A stretch of 64,000 nucleotides of DNA from Agromyces cavernae (GCF_021044935.1 NZ_JAJNMP010000004.1:62001-126000); one strand, 5' to 3'. Positions 52,175 through 62,064 are shown, counted from the first letter of the stretch. The notes: generated by a model from the letters alone, not told the origin. Numbers and translations are program-made.

Positions 52175-52636
52175 ATGACGACCGCCAACCGACGCACTGT
52201 CGACCGCGCCGGATACCCGCCGCCCGCGCTCACCGCCGCCGTGCTCGCGCTCTTCGCCATCGCGCTCGCCGTGTGTGCGGTCGTCGTGGTAGGCGACACC
52301 ACCGCCCGCGCGCTCGCGTCCTACACACCGGTCGAGGCGATCGTCGTCGACGACCGCACCGAGGAGGCGCTGGTCGCCGACCGGCGCGGCAGCAGCCAGG
52401 TGCCCTTCCGAGTCGCGATCGTGGAACTGCCCGACGGAGTTCGCGCCGACGTGCGCAGCGACGATCTCGTCGTCGGCGCACCCGTGACCGTCTACCGCAG
52501 CGACTCGGGTGCGGTGTTCGCGACCCCGCCCGCGCGGCCGGGTGCGCTGGAGTGGGCGCTCGGTGCGGCGATCGTGGCTGCCGCGGTCGTTCTGGCGATC
52601 GTGGCGGTGTGCTCTGTGCTGCGGCTGCGATCGTAG
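52175..52636 (+). CDS. Two-helix membrane protein of unknown function
   Basis: A 153-residue protein with helices at about 18-40 and 126-148 and an extracytoplasmic domain between them. The topology resembles DUF3592-type proteins. AAAGGT precedes the ATG. No family could be confirmed. Confidence 0.7.
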   Translation: MTTANRRTVDRAGYPPPALTAAVLALFAIALAVCAVVVVGDTTARALASYTPVEAIVVDDRTEEALVADRRGSSQVPFRVAIVELPDGVRADVRSDDLVVGAPVTVYRSDSGAVFATPPARPGALEWALGAAIVAAAVVLAIVAVCSVLRLRS

Positions 52637-52663
52637 TCGTGAGCACGTCGAGCACGTCGAGCG

Positions 52664-54046
52664 CTACGAGGCGACGAGCCGCGTGAGGTTCTCGAACGCG
52701 CCGGCCGCGTGGGATCGGGCGCGCGCTCGCGCCTCGGTCACGCGCGGATCGTCGGCGTGGCGAGGCAGGTCGGCGAACGGGTACAGGCGGGTCGTGCGAG
52801 CCCACTGCGCCACGTCGGGATATGCCACTCGAGCGCGCGAGGCCACCATCAGCGCCAGGTAGGCGACGAGGAAGTCGCGATTGCGATCCCAGAGGTTGAT
52901 CGGCGGGCACAGCGCGTTTCGCGCGGCGTCGTCGGGGAGCAGTGCTTCGACGACGCCGAGCAACGCGTACTGCATCGACACCGTTCCCCAGAACATCGGC
53001 TGCACGGTGATGCGACCGGGCTCGAAGATCGGTCGCAGCGGACGCCGCGCGAGGCCCCGTGCCGTGCAATGCACATGGAGCGTTCCTGGCGTCGTGGAGA
53101 TCGAGCCTTCGTCGAGCTGGATGCGCTCGCGTCCGATCGCGCGCACGCGCCCGAGGCGCACGACGTTCTCGATGCGGCGCAGCAGCGCCACCTCTGCGTC
53201 GGAGACGATCGCTCCGTGGAACATCTCGGCCGGAGCGTTGCGATCCACGCGCAGCAGGATCTCGAGCTCGTCGAGGCGGGCGAATACGTCGCCGGTGGAG
53301 GAAGCTTGGTCGAACACCTCCGTCTGATCGGCGTTGGCCACGTACTGGTCGGGCAGCAGGTCGTAGGGCTGGAAGAACCGACGATTGGGCCACCACCCCT
53401 CTCGCGGTTTGATCCACGTGATCGCCGCGGCATCCACACCCTGCTCGAGCAGCCACACACACGTGTCGAGCGCGGTCTTGCCCGCGCCGATCACGGTGAA
53501 CCGATCGGCCGGCGCCGCCAGCCGGGCGAGTTCGCCGGCGGGGACGCAGCGTACGCCGTCATCGACCGCGAACGACGGCGGCGTCGTCGCCGGAATGGCC
53601 CCCTCGACATACGTCGCATCGACGATGCGGCGCCGGGCGACCGCCTCCCACTCCTCGCCGTCGACCAGCGACGTGAAACGGCCCCCGCCGACGTGCTCGC
53701 ACATCGGGAAATACCGCACCCGATCGGTCGGCAGGAAGACGGTGGTCATCGCCTCGTCGAAGTGTGCGCAGACCTCGGCGGCACTCGCGAGCTCGTAGAG
53801 CCCGGCGTTCACGCCGACGGTGTCCCGCCGCTCCACTCCGAACGGCAGGGACGCCACGCCGTACGACAACGCCGGCTGGTGCATCCGCACGAACGGGTAG
53901 GCGTCGATCCAGTGGCCTCCCGGCGCATGCCGGCGGTCGACGATGGCGACGGTCGCGTCGGTGTGCGCGAGCAGCTGGTCGGTGAAGACCATGCCCGCGG
54001 CCCCAGCCCCCACCACGAGGTAGTCGACCTCGACGCGCCTGACCAC
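52664..54046 (-). CDS. FAD/NAD(P)-dependent oxidoreductase
   Basis: A 460-residue flavoprotein with V-V-G-A-G-A-A-G-M near residues 11-19 and a second loop V-I-G-A-G-K-T-A near 190. G-G-H-W-I-D-A-Y-P-F and L-W-D-R-N-R-D-F are notable. Resembles uncharacterised actinobacterial monooxygenase-like proteins. The GTG at 54046 has TAACCT 6 bases upstream (leaderless). Confidence 0.85.
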   Translation of the reverse strand: MVRRVEVDYLVVGAGAAGMVFTDQLLAHTDATVAIVDRRHAPGGHWIDAYPFVRMHQPALSYGVASLPFGVERRDTVGVNAGLYELASAAEVCAHFDEAMTTVFLPTDRVRYFPMCEHVGGGRFTSLVDGEEWEAVARRRIVDATYVEGAIPATTPPSFAVDDGVRCVPAGELARLAAPADRFTVIGAGKTALDTCVWLLEQGVDAAAITWIKPREGWWPNRRFFQPYDLLPDQYVANADQTEVFDQASSTGDVFARLDELEILLRVDRNAPAEMFHGAIVSDAEVALLRRIENVVRLGRVRAIGRERIQLDEGSISTTPGTLHVHCTARGLARRPLRPIFEPGRITVQPMFWGTVSMQYALLGVVEALLPDDAARNALCPPINLWDRNRDFLVAYLALMVASRARVAYPDVAQWARTTRLYPFADLPRHADDPRVTEARARARSHAAGAFENLTRLVAS

Positions 54047-54052
54047 AGCGTC

Positions 54053-54058
54053 AGGTTA
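54053..54058 (-). promoter_or_regulatory. Putative -10 box of the FAD oxidoreductase gene
   Basis: TAACCT on the minus strand, 6 bases before the GTG at 54046. Confidence 0.5.
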
Positions 54059-54135
54059 GCTGCTGGCCGGCACGTGTGGAACAGGCGCCTGCGACGACGA
54101 CACCAGTCGTGCCCGCGACATCCGCTCGCCGCGCC

Positions 54136-54987
54136 CTACGCCGGCACCAACGGGAAGATCGCCGGCCAGCCGTTGTGGGCGTACACGATGACGCAGAAGA
54201 CGACCGCGTCGAAGATGAGGTGCACGATGAGCACGTACGTGAGCGACTTCGTGAGCTTGAACGTGTAGCCCTGGACGAGCGCGAAGGGGATGGTGAGCAG
54301 CGGACCCCACGACTGGTAGCCGAGCTCCCACAGGAACGACACGAACACGACCGCCTGCAGCGCGTTCGCCTGCCAGGTCGGGAAGTGGCGCCGCAGCAGC
54401 GCGAACACCGTGCAGATGAAGAACAGCTCGTCCCAGGTGCCCACGGCGTTCACGCCGACGAAGAGGCGCGCGATCTCGTCGGGCGCGGTGACCGTCGGCC
54501 AGTTCTGGTAGACGCCCGACGTGATGAAGTAGAACGGCAGGATGAGCCAGCCCGCGACGGTCACCGCGATGAGATAGATCCACTGGGTCCGGGTCCAGCG
54601 GCGACCGGTGCGCCACGGGAAGCGGATGACCCGGTCGCCGTACCAATACCGCGAGATGACATACGGCACCACGACCGCGAGCCCGAGCACCACGGCGAAG
54701 CGCAGTATCGCAGGGTAGCTGATGTCGGCCTCGAGCGAGATCGTCGAGATGATCGCCTGCCCGAGCGCGATGAGGAAGAGGTCGGGCAGCAGCCGGCTCG
54801 TGCGACCCGAGCGATCGGTGAGCCACGCCGCCGCGAGGCCGGCCACGAGCAGCGCGTAGCCCGCGAGCGGCAGCATGAACCCGAACAGCAGCACCGCCGC
54901 GCCGCACACGAGCACCGCCGGCACGAGTCCGATCGCGTGCGTGCGCACGTCGCGCACCGTGAGGTCCGTGCCGGTCGAGGCTGCCAC
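54136..54987 (-). CDS. CPBP-family-like intramembrane protein
   Basis: A 283-residue protein with about eight hydrophobic helices. It resembles CPBP (Abi) intramembrane proteases: W-D-E-L-F-F in place of the usual E-E-x3-R, and H-L-I-F-D for the last motif. The first glutamate is Asp here and the Arg is absent at the expected spacing, so protease activity is uncertain. The GTG start at 54987 is preceded by GGGGGT. Confidence 0.7.
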   Translation of the reverse strand: MAASTGTDLTVRDVRTHAIGLVPAVLVCGAAVLLFGFMLPLAGYALLVAGLAAAWLTDRSGRTSRLLPDLFLIALGQAIISTISLEADISYPAILRFAVVLGLAVVVPYVISRYWYGDRVIRFPWRTGRRWTRTQWIYLIAVTVAGWLILPFYFITSGVYQNWPTVTAPDEIARLFVGVNAVGTWDELFFICTVFALLRRHFPTWQANALQAVVFVSFLWELGYQSWGPLLTIPFALVQGYTFKLTKSLTYVLIVHLIFDAVVFCVIVYAHNGWPAIFPLVPA

Positions 54988-55034
54988 ACCCCCAGCTTCC
55001 CACGGGTGTCATCGCGCCATGGCACGATCGAGGC

Positions 55035-56129
55035 ATGCAGCAGTCAACCCATGCGATCGTGCCGCCCTACCTGCTCGCCCGCATCGCGGCCGCTGACGAC
55101 CCGCGTTTCCCTCGCGCGACCGCCGCCGCGCGTCGATCGTTGCTGCGCGACGCGCCACTGCGCGAGTGGAGGGAGGCGGCCGAACGCCCGCCCTTCCTCC
55201 TGCCCGAGCACCCTGCACGTGACGAGCGGCCGGCCGCCGGGCCCGGGCTGGCCCCCGCCCCCGACCGTCGGGTCTCCGATGCCGGCGGCGAAGAGCGACT
55301 CCCCGGCCGCCTCGTCCGTCGCGAGGGCCAGCCGCCGTCGGGCGACCGATCGGTCGACGCCGCCTACGACGGGCTCGGCGAGACCTTCGAGCTCTTCGCC
55401 CGCGTCTTCTCACGCGACTCGATCGATGGGGCCGGCATGCCCCTCGAGGCCACCGTGCACTACGGCGACCGCTACGACAATGCGTTCTGGGACGGCGAGC
55501 GCATGGTGTTCGGCGACGGCGACGGCGAGGTGTTCCGCGGATTCACCGACTCGCTGAGCGTCATCGGGCACGAACTCGCGCACGGCGTCACCGAGCACAC
55601 GGCGGGGCTGCGCTACCAGGGCCAGTCGGGCGCGCTCAACGAGCACGTCTCCGACGTGTTCGGTGCGCTGGTCGAGCAGTACGCGAGCGGCCAGGACGCC
55701 GAGTCGGCGACGTGGCTCATCGGCGAGGGCATCTTCACCGATGTCGTCGAGGGGCGTGCGCTGCGATCGATGCTGAACCCCGGCACCGCCTATGACGACG
55801 ACCTGCTGGGCCGCGACCCGCAGCCCGACCACTTCGACCGCTACATCGAGACCGATGAGGACAACGGCGGCGTGCACTTGAACTCGGGCATCCCCAACCG
55901 CGCATTCGCGCTCGCCGCGCGCGAGCTCGGCGGTTTCGCCTGGGAGGGGGTCGGGCGCATCTGGTACGACGTGCTCACGTCAGGGCGGCTGCGGCCCGAC
56001 ACCGACTTCCGGCGATTCGCCGCCGAGACCGTGCGTGCCGCACGCGAACGCCACGGCCGCGACTCGCGCGAAGAGCGTGCTGTCGCGGGGGGCTGGTCGG
56101 CGGTGGGCATCGAGGTGCCGCGGGAGTAG
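55035..56129 (+). CDS. M4 metallopeptidase, protealysin type
   Basis: A 364-residue thermolysin-family peptidase without a signal peptide. A short propeptide contains P-P-Y-L-L (residues 10-14), as in protealysins. The zinc motif H-E-L-A-H lies at 179-183 and the third ligand in N-E-H-V-S-D (Glu203); the later histidine is in D-H-F-D-R. The following gene encodes an emfourin-like inhibitor, the arrangement known from protealysin operons. Likely acts in the cytosol or after non-classical release. Confidence 0.93.
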   Translation: MQQSTHAIVPPYLLARIAAADDPRFPRATAAARRSLLRDAPLREWREAAERPPFLLPEHPARDERPAAGPGLAPAPDRRVSDAGGEERLPGRLVRREGQPPSGDRSVDAAYDGLGETFELFARVFSRDSIDGAGMPLEATVHYGDRYDNAFWDGERMVFGDGDGEVFRGFTDSLSVIGHELAHGVTEHTAGLRYQGQSGALNEHVSDVFGALVEQYASGQDAESATWLIGEGIFTDVVEGRALRSMLNPGTAYDDDLLGRDPQPDHFDRYIETDEDNGGVHLNSGIPNRAFALAARELGGFAWEGVGRIWYDVLTSGRLRPDTDFRRFAAETVRAARERHGRDSREERAVAGGWSAVGIEVPRE

Positions 56130-56139
56130 CATCGCCCCC

Positions 56140-56481
56140 ATGGACGTCATCGTCTCGCGCAGCGGTGGCCTCGCCGGGCTCCGGCTGACGTGGGAGGTTC
56201 GTGTCGAGGAGCAACCCGACCCGCGCGAGTGGTACCTGCTCATCGAAGAGTTGCCCTGGCATGAAGCGCGACCGACGCCGCTCGAGCCCGACCGCTTCGT
56301 CTACCGCATCCGCTGCGCGCCGCACGAGGCCACGCTCGCCGAGCGCCAGGTCACCGGCCCGTGGCGTCAGCTCGTCGATCGAGTGCAGGAGACGACCGAG
56401 CCGCTGCGCCGCGGCCATCGTGAAGATCCGCCAGCACACCCCACGCGATCAGACCCTGCGCGGCGAGATACGTCGACATGA
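56140..56481 (+). CDS. Emfourin-like protealysin inhibitor
   Basis: A 113-residue protein beginning M-D-V-I-V-S-R-S-G-G-L-A-G, which matches the emfourin opening. Emfourins bind and inhibit the protealysin encoded next door. The ATG lies 10 bases after the peptidase stop. Residues after about 88 become Arg/Pro/Thr-rich and lie antisense within the YhhN gene, a 131-base convergent overlap; this tail may be a readthrough after loss of an earlier stop. Confidence 0.78.
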   Translation: MDVIVSRSGGLAGLRLTWEVRVEEQPDPREWYLLIEELPWHEARPTPLEPDRFVYRIRCAPHEATLAERQVTGPWRQLVDRVQETTEPLRRGHREDPPAHPTRSDPARRDTST

Positions 56482-57085
56482 CGGCGAAGTCGTGCAGGGC
56501 GAATTCGTAGCCCGGCAGGAACCGACCGAGCGCGAGCACCGAGTCCGAGACGACGAAGAGGGCGCCGCCGACCGCGATCACCCCGCCTCGCCCGCCCGCG
56601 AGCACCGCCATCGTGCCGAGCACGGCGCCGTACACGGCGACCGGCACGAGCAGCACCCCGAGGTGCGGGCCGAGCAGGGCGAGGAACGCGACGTACCAGG
56701 CGACGTAGACGAGAGCCCAGGCGGGCACCCGGTGTGCACCCGACCGCCCGGCAGGCCGTCCCGCACCCGGCCGCACGGGAAGCCGCAGGAACAGCACGAT
56801 GAACGCGACGTGCGCGACGAGGAACGCGAGCAGCCCCGGCACGAACCAGCCGGGGAACGAGAGCAGCACGTCGCCCACCCACGAGCAGGCGAGCGCCGCC
56901 ACGAGCAGCCACACCTGCGGCGGGCGCGGGCGGCGCACCGAGAGCACGACGGCAGCCGCCAGCAGCGGCATCAGCAGGGCTTTCGACGTCGTCACGGCCC
57001 AGCCGGGGCCGCTGTAGAGCACGACCAACTGCACGAGCGAGATCGCGAGGAAGGGCAGGAAGGGTCGCAGCTGGCGATCGGTCAC
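56351..57085 (-). CDS. YhhN/TMEM86-family lysoplasmalogenase
   Basis: A 244-residue protein with about eight transmembrane helices. S-K-A-L-L-M-P and C-S-W-V-G-D-V-L-L and S-D-S-V-L-A fit the YhhN family of lysoplasmalogenases. The GTG at 57085 follows GAGGA. Its last 40 codons overlap the emfourin-like gene tail to tail. Confidence 0.87.
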   Translation of the reverse strand: MTDRQLRPFLPFLAISLVQLVVLYSGPGWAVTTSKALLMPLLAAAVVLSVRRPRPPQVWLLVAALACSWVGDVLLSFPGWFVPGLLAFLVAHVAFIVLFLRLPVRPGAGRPAGRSGAHRVPAWALVYVAWYVAFLALLGPHLGVLLVPVAVYGAVLGTMAVLAGGRGGVIAVGGALFVVSDSVLALGRFLPGYEFALHDFAVMSTYLAAQGLIAWGVLADLHDGRGAAARSSPALDRRADATGR

Positions 57086-57224
57086 GTCGTCGTGTCCTCG
57101 TCGGGTGTGGTGGGCGCGGTCACGTCATCGTAGTCGGAGGTCGGCCCCCCGGGACATCCGCACGCGCTCACCGGCGGCACGCGCGATCCGTCGGCGTCGG
57201 CACCGTGACGTACCGCGGACATGG

Positions 57225-57258
57225 CGAAGGCCGGTGGGCATCCGCCCACCGGCCTTCG
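57225..57258 (-). terminator. Terminator of the FKBP gene
   Basis: CGAAGGCCGGTGGGC (57225-57239) pairs perfectly with 57244-57258 around a 4-base loop, 15 bases beyond the FKBP stop. Confidence 0.8.
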
Positions 57259-57273
57259 ATCACGCGTGTCGGT

Positions 57274-57645
57274 TCAGCTCACGCCGAGCAGGTCGATCAC
57301 GAAGATCAGGGTCTTGCCGGACAACTGGTGGCCACCACCTGCGGGGCCGTAGGCCTTCTGCGGCGGCACGGTGAGCTTGCGACGACCGCCCACCTTCATG
57401 CCGGGAATACCCTCCTGCCAGCCGGCGATGAGCGCCTGCAGCGGGAAGTTGATCGACTGGCCACGACTCCACGAGGAGTCGAACTCCGCGCCGCTGTCGT
57501 ACTCGACGCCGAGGTAGTGCACGTCGACCGTCGAGCCTGCGGTGGCCTCGGCACCCTCGCCCACGACGAGGTCTTCGATGACGAGTTCGACGGGGGCGGG
57601 GCCCTCAGGTGCGTCGATCTCGGGCTTGCTGTTCGTATCGGTCAT
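57274..57645 (-). CDS. FKBP-type peptidyl-prolyl isomerase
   Basis: A 123-residue cytosolic FKBP. V-H-Y-L-G-V, E-F-D-S-S-W, F-P-L-Q-A-L-I-A-G-W and L-I-F-V-I-D-L-L line the FK506-site pocket. The ATG at 57645 starts a short acidic N-terminus. The 182-base gap upstream holds its promoter; I see no gene there. Confidence 0.94.
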   Translation of the reverse strand: MTDTNSKPEIDAPEGPAPVELVIEDLVVGEGAEATAGSTVDVHYLGVEYDSGAEFDSSWSRGQSINFPLQALIAGWQEGIPGMKVGGRRKLTVPPQKAYGPAGGGHQLSGKTLIFVIDLLGVS

Positions 57646-57827
57646 GGCTCCAGTTGAGCAGATGCGCGGGGCCGCCCGCAATGCGGGACACCCGTCCACC
57701 CCCCTCTTGCGCTGACTGCGAACACGTTGCACTCTGGAATCCGAGAACTCGTCGCCCACGTAGCGCTGTAGGCCATGCCACACCACTTGGGCGGCGAGTT
57801 TTTCGTTGGATCACGCCGCCGTCGCGA

Positions 57828-58946
57828 TCACCGCAGCAGCTCGCGACGTGCCCCCGAGATCGACGCGAGGAGTGCCTGCTCGTCGGCGACGGCGCGTGCG
57901 CCGCCCTGCCCCGACGCGAGCTTCTGCCGCGTGAATGCGAGGTGCGTGGCATCCCGGATCAGACGTTTCATCGTGGCGGTGCGCGGCGGAACCAGCGCGC
58001 CCGCCCACGCCCTCGCCTGCCGCCTGCCCGACGGTGTCGCGAGCATGTCGACCTCGCCGGCGCTCAGCCAGCCTGCGGCGGCGTACTCGCCGAGACGACG
58101 CCGGGTGACCCGCACCTCTTCACGCCGGAGCCACAGGGTGAGCAGCACCGCGGCGATGAAGATGGGCACCTGCACGGTGAAGTAGACGCCGATCGCATCG
58201 GTCGCGAAGACGGCTGAGCCGTTCCACAGGGCGTGCAGCAGGGTCGCGCCCAGCAGGCCGAGCAGGAACCAGCCGACGACGCCCGCGCCCCCGCCGCGAC
58301 GCACGCCCAAGCCGATCACGATGCCCGTGCACGCGGTGAACAGCACGTGCGCGAACGGAGAGAAGATGCCGCGGATGACGAACGTCGAACCGAGGTCCTC
58401 GGCGCCGCCCTCGAGCAGCGCGACGCCGAAGTAGAGGATGTTCTCGGTGAACGCGAACCCCGCCGCGACGGTCGCGGCGTAGACGAGCCCGTCGACCGGC
58501 CCGTCGAAGTGCGCGCGCGAGAAGGCGTAGATGAGCAGCACCCCGAGCCCTTTCGCGAGCTCCTCGACGAGGGGCGCCTGCACGACCGCCTGCGCTGCCT
58601 CGTCGGCCGCTCCCCCCGTGGCGAACGCCATCGTGAGCTGCACGCCGAGATCGACGATGAGCGCGATCGCCACCGACACCGCGGCCCCCCACAGGAACGC
58701 GAACCACAGCGCGCCGACCGGCTCGGGCTCCCAGCGGTCGACCCAGCGGATGGCGAGCAGCACGACGACGAGCGGCACGAGCGCCACCGAGGAGCCGATC
58801 ACGAGCGTCGACACGCCGAGGGCTGATGCGAGGTAGGCGACGACGCCGAGCCCGATGAGGCCGGCGACCGCGATGCCGACGACGGCGAGCGCGAACCCGC
58901 CGCTGCGCGCACGATGCCGGGCTGGGAAGGCTGCCGTCTGGCTCAC
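57828..58946 (-). CDS. PrsW-family intramembrane metalloprotease
   Basis: A 372-residue protein with about nine helices. The first catalytic motif is P-L-V-E-E-L-A-K-G, followed by F-A-F-T-E-N-I-L-Y and H-V-L-F-T and H-A-L-W-N, the full PrsW set. PrsW cleaves anti-sigma factors in Bacillus; the target here is unknown. The GTG at 58946 has TAGGCT 7 bases upstream. Confidence 0.92.
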   Translation of the reverse strand: MSQTAAFPARHRARSGGFALAVVGIAVAGLIGLGVVAYLASALGVSTLVIGSSVALVPLVVVLLAIRWVDRWEPEPVGALWFAFLWGAAVSVAIALIVDLGVQLTMAFATGGAADEAAQAVVQAPLVEELAKGLGVLLIYAFSRAHFDGPVDGLVYAATVAAGFAFTENILYFGVALLEGGAEDLGSTFVIRGIFSPFAHVLFTACTGIVIGLGVRRGGGAGVVGWFLLGLLGATLLHALWNGSAVFATDAIGVYFTVQVPIFIAAVLLTLWLRREEVRVTRRRLGEYAAAGWLSAGEVDMLATPSGRRQARAWAGALVPPRTATMKRLIRDATHLAFTRQKLASGQGGARAVADEQALLASISGARRELLR

Positions 58947-58953
58947 GACCCGA

Positions 58954-58959
58954 AGCCTA
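58954..58959 (-). promoter_or_regulatory. Putative -10 box of prsW-like gene
   Basis: TAGGCT on the minus strand, 7 bases before the GTG; it overlaps the stop codon of the upstream oxidase gene. Confidence 0.5.
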
Positions 58960-60363
58960 TCGAGGAGCCGGTGCCGATGCCTCGAACATGACCCCCGGGT
59001 TGAGGATGCCGGTGGGGTCGAACAGGGCCTTGATGCCGCGCTGCAGCTCGAAGGAGTCCTCGCCGAGCTCGTCGGCGAGCCAGCGGCGCTTGAGCACGCC
59101 GACGCCGTGCTCGCCCGTGAGCGTGCCGCCGAGGGCGACGGCGGCGCGGAACATCTCGTCGGCGGCCTGCCAGATGTGCGGGGGCACGTCGTCGCCCGTG
59201 TATACGAAGTTCGGGTGAAGGTTGCCGTCGCCGGCATGCGCGAGGGTCGGGATCTCGATGCCGTGCCGTCCGCCGATCTGCTCGATCGCACGGAACATCT
59301 CGGGCAGACGCGACCGCGGCACCGCGACATCCTCGATGAGCACCTGGCCCGATGCCGCGAGCGCGGGGTGCATCGCCCGGCGGATGCCGAGCAGCCGCTC
59401 ACCGGTGATGCCATCGGTCGACACCGAGACGCGCCCGCCCGCGGATTCGAAGCGCTCGGCGATCGCCGCGCCCTCGTCGCCTGCCCCCGCGCCGTCGGCC
59501 TGCGCGAGCAGGAATGTCTCGCCGGGGGCGAGCGTCGCGAGCGGCGTGCCGGCCAGCTCCTCGTCGCCGAGGTGCGCGGCCACGCGCGCGAGCCCGGCCG
59601 CGTCGATGAGTTCGAGCAGCGCGGGACGCAGGCGGGCTGCGGTGACGGCAGCGGATGCCGCGGCCGCGGCCTCGACGTCGGGGAACACGCCCGCCACCGT
59701 CACCGTCGTGCCGGGCAGGATCGGCCGCAGCCGCACGGTCGCCTCGACGATGACGCCGAGGGTGCCCTCGGACCCGGTCATGAGCGCGGTGAGGTCGTAT
59801 CCGGTGACGCCCTTCACGGTGCGGTGGCCCGTGCGCAACAGCCTTCCGTCGGCGAGCACGACCGCGAGCCCGAGCACCGCCTCGCGGGTCACGCCGTACT
59901 TCGCGCACAGCAGGCCGCCCGCGTTCGTGGCGATGTTGCCCCCGATGGTCGAGATCGCGCGACTCGCAGGATCGGGCGCGAACCAGAGCCCGCGGGAGGC
60001 GAGCAGGTCGTTGAGGTCGCCGTTGAGCACGCCCGGCTCGACGACGGCGAGCTCGTCGGCCTCGGAGATCTCGAGGATGCGGTTCATCGGCGAGACGTCG
60101 AGCACGATCGCGCCCGGGCTCGCGATCGCGCCGCCGGCGAGGCCGGTTCCCGCACCGCGGGGAACGACGGGCGTGCCGGTGGCGTGCGCGATGCGCATGA
60201 CGGCCTGCACCTGGTCGACGGATGTCGCGTGCACGACGGCGATCGGCAGGCTGGCGCTGCGCCACCCCGAGCGGTCGTCGCGGGTCGCCTCGAGCGCGCT
60301 CGGTTCGGTGGTGACGGAAGCCCCCAGGACCTCATGAAGGCGGGCGACGACGGCGTGCGACAT
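58957..60363 (-). CDS. GlcD-type FAD-binding oxidase
   Basis: A 468-residue FAD_binding_4/FAD-oxidase_C protein. [11 protein letters not shown] binds [14 protein letters not shown] and [10 protein letters not shown] and G-E-H-G-V-G are conserved. Members oxidise glycolate, D-lactate or related 2-hydroxyacids. No GlcE/GlcF genes are adjacent, so it may be a single-subunit D-lactate-type enzyme. Confidence 0.93.
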   Translation of the reverse strand: MSHAVVARLHEVLGASVTTEPSALEATRDDRSGWRSASLPIAVVHATSVDQVQAVMRIAHATGTPVVPRGAGTGLAGGAIASPGAIVLDVSPMNRILEISEADELAVVEPGVLNGDLNDLLASRGLWFAPDPASRAISTIGGNIATNAGGLLCAKYGVTREAVLGLAVVLADGRLLRTGHRTVKGVTGYDLTALMTGSEGTLGVIVEATVRLRPILPGTTVTVAGVFPDVEAAAAASAAVTAARLRPALLELIDAAGLARVAAHLGDEELAGTPLATLAPGETFLLAQADGAGAGDEGAAIAERFESAGGRVSVSTDGITGERLLGIRRAMHPALAASGQVLIEDVAVPRSRLPEMFRAIEQIGGRHGIEIPTLAHAGDGNLHPNFVYTGDDVPPHIWQAADEMFRAAVALGGTLTGEHGVGVLKRRWLADELGEDSFELQRGIKALFDPTGILNPGVMFEASAPAPR

Positions 60364-60437
60364 CCCTCAACCATATCGACGGCGGTCGTGTCCGATTTCC
60401 GCCACCCGATGCCGGTGGGTCGTGCGAGGCTTGGAAC

Positions 60438-62039
60438 ATGACGCAGACCGTATCCGCCCCGGCCGCCGGTCCGACCCGACGCGGCGGCGACCCCCTGGCC
60501 GACCCGGTGTTCGCCGAACGCTACCGCGCCATGCGCGCGCGCGACGCCCGCTTCGACGGGCAGTTCATCACGGGAGTGCACTCGACCGGCATCTACTGCC
60601 GGCCGAGTTGCCCCGCCGTATCGCCGAAGCCGACGAACGTGAGCTTCTACCTCACGGCCGCCGCCGCGCACGAAGCGGGTCTGCGGGCCTGCAAGCGGTG
60701 CCTGCCCGACGCCGTGCCCGGCTCCCCCGAGTGGGACCTGCGCGACGACCTGGCCGCGCGAGCCATGCGCCTCATCGCCGACGGCGTCGTCGAGCGCGAG
60801 GGCGTGCCGGGGCTCGCCGCGCGGCTCGGCTACACGACCCGCCACCTCACCCGTGTGCTCGCCACCGAGCTCGGCGCCGGGCCGCTGGCGCTGGCACGCG
60901 CGCACCGCGCGCAGACGGCTCGAGTGCTGCTCACGAGCACGGCGATGCCCGCGGCCGATGTGGCGTTCGCGTCGGGCTTCGGCAGCGTGCGGCAGTTCAA
61001 CGACACCATCCGCGAGGTCTACGACCGCAGTCCGCTCGAGCTGCGGGCCGTGGCTCGCGTGCGCGAGCGGGCCGCGCACCGATCGCGTGCGGCAGTGGCG
61101 GCCCCCGGAATCGTGCACCTGCGGCTTCCCGCCAGGCCTCCGTTCGACGCCGCGGGCGTCTTCGCCTGGCTCGAGGCGCGCGCCGTCGACGGCATCGAGG
61201 TCGCCGGTCCCGGCCGCTTCCGGCGAACGCTGCGGCTTCCCGGCGGGCCGGCGCTCGTCCAGCTCGGCGCGAGCGGCGACGCCGACTCCCCCGCGATCGA
61301 CGTCGACGCACGCCTCGCGAGCCTCGCCGACCTGCCGCCGCTCGTCGCTCGGGTCCGTCGCCTGTTCGACCTCGACGCCGATGCGGTGGCCATCGACGAG
61401 GTACTCGCCGCCGATCCAGTGCTCGCGCCGTCGGTCGCAGTCACGCCGGGCATCCGCGTCCCGGGCTGCCTCGATCCGCACGAGCTCGTGTTCCGCGCGC
61501 TCATCGGGCAGCAGGTGTCGGTGAAGGCCGCGCGCACCGCACTCTCACGGCTCGCCGCAGAACTCGGCGACCACGTCGACCCTGCCGGCGTCGATACCCT
61601 CGGCGGTAGCGACCTCGGCGACCCCGCCGACGGATCGGCTGCGGCGCCGCACCTGCTGTTCCCGACGGCCGCGGCCATCGCAGCCCACGGCGCCGAGGTG
61701 CTGCGCGGGCCGGCCGCGCGCGTGCGCACGATCGTCGATGTCGCGCGGCGCCTCGACTCCGGCGACCTCGTGGTGGCGCCCGAGCGCGAACGCGAAGACC
61801 TGCGACGCGAACTCCTCGCGGTGCCCGGCATCGGCCCCTGGACGGCTGGATACGTCTCCATGCGCGTCACCCGCGCACCCGACGTGCTGCTCACGGGCGA
61901 CCTCGCGCTGCGCAACGGCGCCGAGCGCCTCGGCCTGCCCGGCAGTGCCGCAGAGCTCGACGCCCTCGGCGCTCGCTGGGCGCCGTGGCGCAGCTATGCC
62001 TCGATGCACCTCTGGCGCGCCGCCGCCGTAAACATCTGA
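60438..62039 (+). CDS. alkA: Ada-like regulator fused to AlkA DNA glycosylase
   Basis: A 533-residue alkylation-repair protein. The Ada zinc domain has Y-C-R-P-S-C and A-C-K-R-C-L; an AraC helix-turn-helix region follows ([10 protein letters not shown]). The AlkA glycosylase has helix-hairpin-helix V-P-G-I-G-P-W-T-A and catalytic Asp in T-G-D-L-A-L. It lacks the Ogt methyltransferase domain. Its zinc domain senses methyl-phosphotriesters, and the protein probably induces and excises at once. Confidence 0.93.
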   Translation: MTQTVSAPAAGPTRRGGDPLADPVFAERYRAMRARDARFDGQFITGVHSTGIYCRPSCPAVSPKPTNVSFYLTAAAAHEAGLRACKRCLPDAVPGSPEWDLRDDLAARAMRLIADGVVEREGVPGLAARLGYTTRHLTRVLATELGAGPLALARAHRAQTARVLLTSTAMPAADVAFASGFGSVRQFNDTIREVYDRSPLELRAVARVRERAAHRSRAAVAAPGIVHLRLPARPPFDAAGVFAWLEARAVDGIEVAGPGRFRRTLRLPGGPALVQLGASGDADSPAIDVDARLASLADLPPLVARVRRLFDLDADAVAIDEVLAADPVLAPSVAVTPGIRVPGCLDPHELVFRALIGQQVSVKAARTALSRLAAELGDHVDPAGVDTLGGSDLGDPADGSAAAPHLLFPTAAAIAAHGAEVLRGPAARVRTIVDVARRLDSGDLVVAPEREREDLRRELLAVPGIGPWTAGYVSMRVTRAPDVLLTGDLALRNGAERLGLPGSAAELDALGARWAPWRSYASMHLWRAAAVNI

Positions 62040-62058
62040 TGTCTCGGCGTCCACGCGG

Positions 62059-62064
62059 TACGCT
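62059..62064 (+). promoter_or_regulatory. Putative -10 box of the FadR-type regulator gene
   Basis: TACGCT, 6 bases before the ATG at 62071. Confidence 0.5.

Noticed and set aside
57646..57827. Small RNA or tRNA in the gap upstream of FKBP
   Set aside because: I could not fold a cloverleaf or find a clear promoter-terminator pair; nothing can be supported.
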